A DNA stretch of 64,000 nucleotides. Source: Pseudomonadota bacterium. GTDB taxonomy: Bacteria > Pseudomonadota > Gammaproteobacteria > Steroidobacterales > Steroidobacteraceae. Under the pieces are notes generated by a model. That model was given only the letters and a program-made list of their open reading frames with translations, was not told the origin of the DNA and did no database searches. The translations under genes and the position numbers were made by a program. Location of the stretch: the NCBI GenBank assembly GCA_016713725.1, contig JADJOO010000013.1:62001-126000 (forward strand), in the 5' to 3' direction. Position 1 is the stretch's first letter; the number at the start of each line of letters is the position of its first letter. This document shows, in pieces, positions 63,180 through 64,000 of this stretch.

Positions 63180-63204
63180 TACGCCGGCTGCTGGAGCCGG
63201 CGTA
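63180..63204 (-). terminator. Hairpin after tRNA-Val
   Basis: A perfect 10-bp stem TACGCCGGCT / AGCCGGCGTA with a 5-nt loop lies 6 bp after tRNA-Val on the minus strand, followed by AATCATTTTC. Confidence 0.7.
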
Positions 63205-63210
63205 GGTGTC

Positions 63211-63285
63211 TGGTGGACGGTACTGGGATTGAACCAGTGACCCCTGCCGTGTGAAAGCAGTGCTCTACCGCTGAGCTAACCGCCC
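63211..63285 (-). tRNA. tRNA-Val (CAC)
   Basis: The 75-nt sequence starts GGGCGGTTAGCTCAGCGGTA. The anticodon stem CTGCT/GGCAG encloses TTCACAC with anticodon CAC at 63251-63253, and CCA is encoded. The loop resembles that of tRNA-Glu at first sight, but stem pairing fixes the anticodon as CAC. Confidence 0.92.
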
Positions 63286-63341
63286 GATAGAAGGCCGCGT
63301 AGTTTAGGGGGCCGGGTCGGGAGGGTCAAATCCGCCCCTGT

Positions 63342-64000
63342 TCAGCCCGGCTCGCCGCCCACCAGCGCGAGCAACTCCGCCGTCTTGTCGCGCATCAGCG
63401 CTTCGTTGCCGCGGCTTTCGACGTTGAGGCGAATCAGCGGCTCGGTGTTCGACGACCGCAGGTTGAAGCGCCACTGATCGAATTCGACGCTGACGCCGTC
63501 GGTATGGTCGAGGGCCTTCGCCATCGGGCCATACTTCTCGAGCACCTCGGCGATGGTCCTTTTCGCGTCGGGCACCCGGCGATTGATCTCACCGCTCGCC
63601 GGGAACATCCGGATGCGCTCGCCGACGAGCTCCGACAGCGGCTTGCCGCTGAGACACATCAGCTGCGTGACGAGCAGCCAGGGAATCATGCCGCTGTCGC
63701 AGTACGCGAAGTCGCGGAAGTAGTGGTGCGCGCTCATCTCGCCGCCGTACACGCCGTCCACGTCGCGCATCGTCGCCTTGATGAACGCGTGTCCCGACTT
63801 CGACTGCACGGCCTCGCCACCCATGCGCTGCACGATGTCGAGCGTGTTCCAGGTGAGGCGCGGGTCGTGCACGATCCGGCCGCCAGGGTTGCGCTGCAGG
63901 AATGCAGCCGCCAGCAGCCCGACGATGTAATAGCCCTCGATGAACCCGCCCTTCTCGTCGAAGAGGAAGCATCGGTCGTAGTCGCCGTCCCAGGAGATGG
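63342..64000 (-). CDS. Phosphomannomutase/phosphoglucomutase, C-terminal part
   Basis: About 219 C-terminal residues are visible. The metal loop GDYDRCFLFDEKGG lies at the window edge (positions 63950-63990). The sugar-binding loop GGEMSAHHYFRDFAYCDSGM and the phosphate-binding loop FNLRSSNTEPLIRLNVESRG follow. This is the alpha-D-phosphohexomutase family (AlgC/ManB), which makes mannose-1-phosphate or glucose-1-phosphate for polysaccharides and LPS. The N-terminal half with the catalytic serine lies outside the window. Confidence 0.93.
   Translation of the reverse strand, partial: ISWDGDYDRCFLFDEKGGFIEGYYIVGLLAAAFLQRNPGGRIVHDPRLTWNTLDIVQRMGGEAVQSKSGHAFIKATMRDVDGVYGGEMSAHHYFRDFAYCDSGMIPWLLVTQLMCLSGKPLSELVGERIRMFPASGEINRRVPDAKRTIAEVLEKYGPMAKALDHTDGVSVEFDQWRFNLRSSNTEPLIRLNVESRGNEALMRDKTAELLALVGGEPG

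Overview
The window is about 64 kb of GC-rich chromosome from a gammaproteobacterium. The gene orders skp-bamA-rseP-dxr-cdsA-uppS-frr-pyrH-tsf-rpsB, map-glnD-dapC, pstSCAB-phoU and glrK-qseG-glrR are typical of that class. The GTP-type PEP carboxykinase, the long S2 tail and the c-di-GMP-I riboswitches fit the Xanthomonadales/Nevskiales/Steroidobacterales side, but that placement is inference. No phage, transposase, CRISPR or rRNA was seen. Three tRNA genes are present.

Layout: 1-10200 (minus strand) is an envelope, isoprenoid and translation cluster. It is read from an rpsB promoter next to divergent map. 10287-15011 (plus) is map-glnD-dapC. 15075-22005 holds small envelope proteins, a PhoA-type alkaline phosphatase and polyphosphate kinase. 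dapD and dapE, on the plus strand, flank pstSCAB-phoU. 29.4-34.6 kb has dsbB, a second phoU, a phosphate-selective porin and phoBR. Three well-formed Pho boxes (pstS, porin, phoB) tie 18-35 kb together as a phosphate-starvation block. 34.6-38.6 kb has tsaB, a dinG-family helicase, a DUF11-like protein and a phasin-like protein. 38.8-44.7 kb has pckG, a cyclase-FHA protein and a dusA / gamma-glutamyl ligase / amidohydrolase cluster. 44.9-51.6 kb has a large PAS-GAF-GGDEF-EAL protein, typA and a lipoprotein. 51.6-58.9 kb has a metallopeptidase-like lipoprotein, galE, srkA and the GlrK-QseG-GlrR system. 59-61.4 kb has two convergent modules, each a c-di-GMP-I riboswitch in front of a secreted Ig-like/fibronectin-III protein. 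61.5-64 kb has tRNA-Glu, tRNA-Ala, gltX, tRNA-Val and the 3' part of a phosphomannomutase gene.

Two general points matter for reading the annotation. First, at least nine normally intact and often essential genes carry one-base indels (rseP, dxr, uppS, glnD, phoB, tsaB, dinG, pckG twice, glrR). They mostly sit in short G/C runs. This looks like uncorrected sequencing error rather than gene decay, so these genes are given across the break. Second, the longer gaps between converging genes (22986-23095, 28935-29416, 40553-40741, 48511-48960, 60093-60224) all hold palindromic, interleaved-inverted or poly-G elements. These are the least explained DNA in the window.
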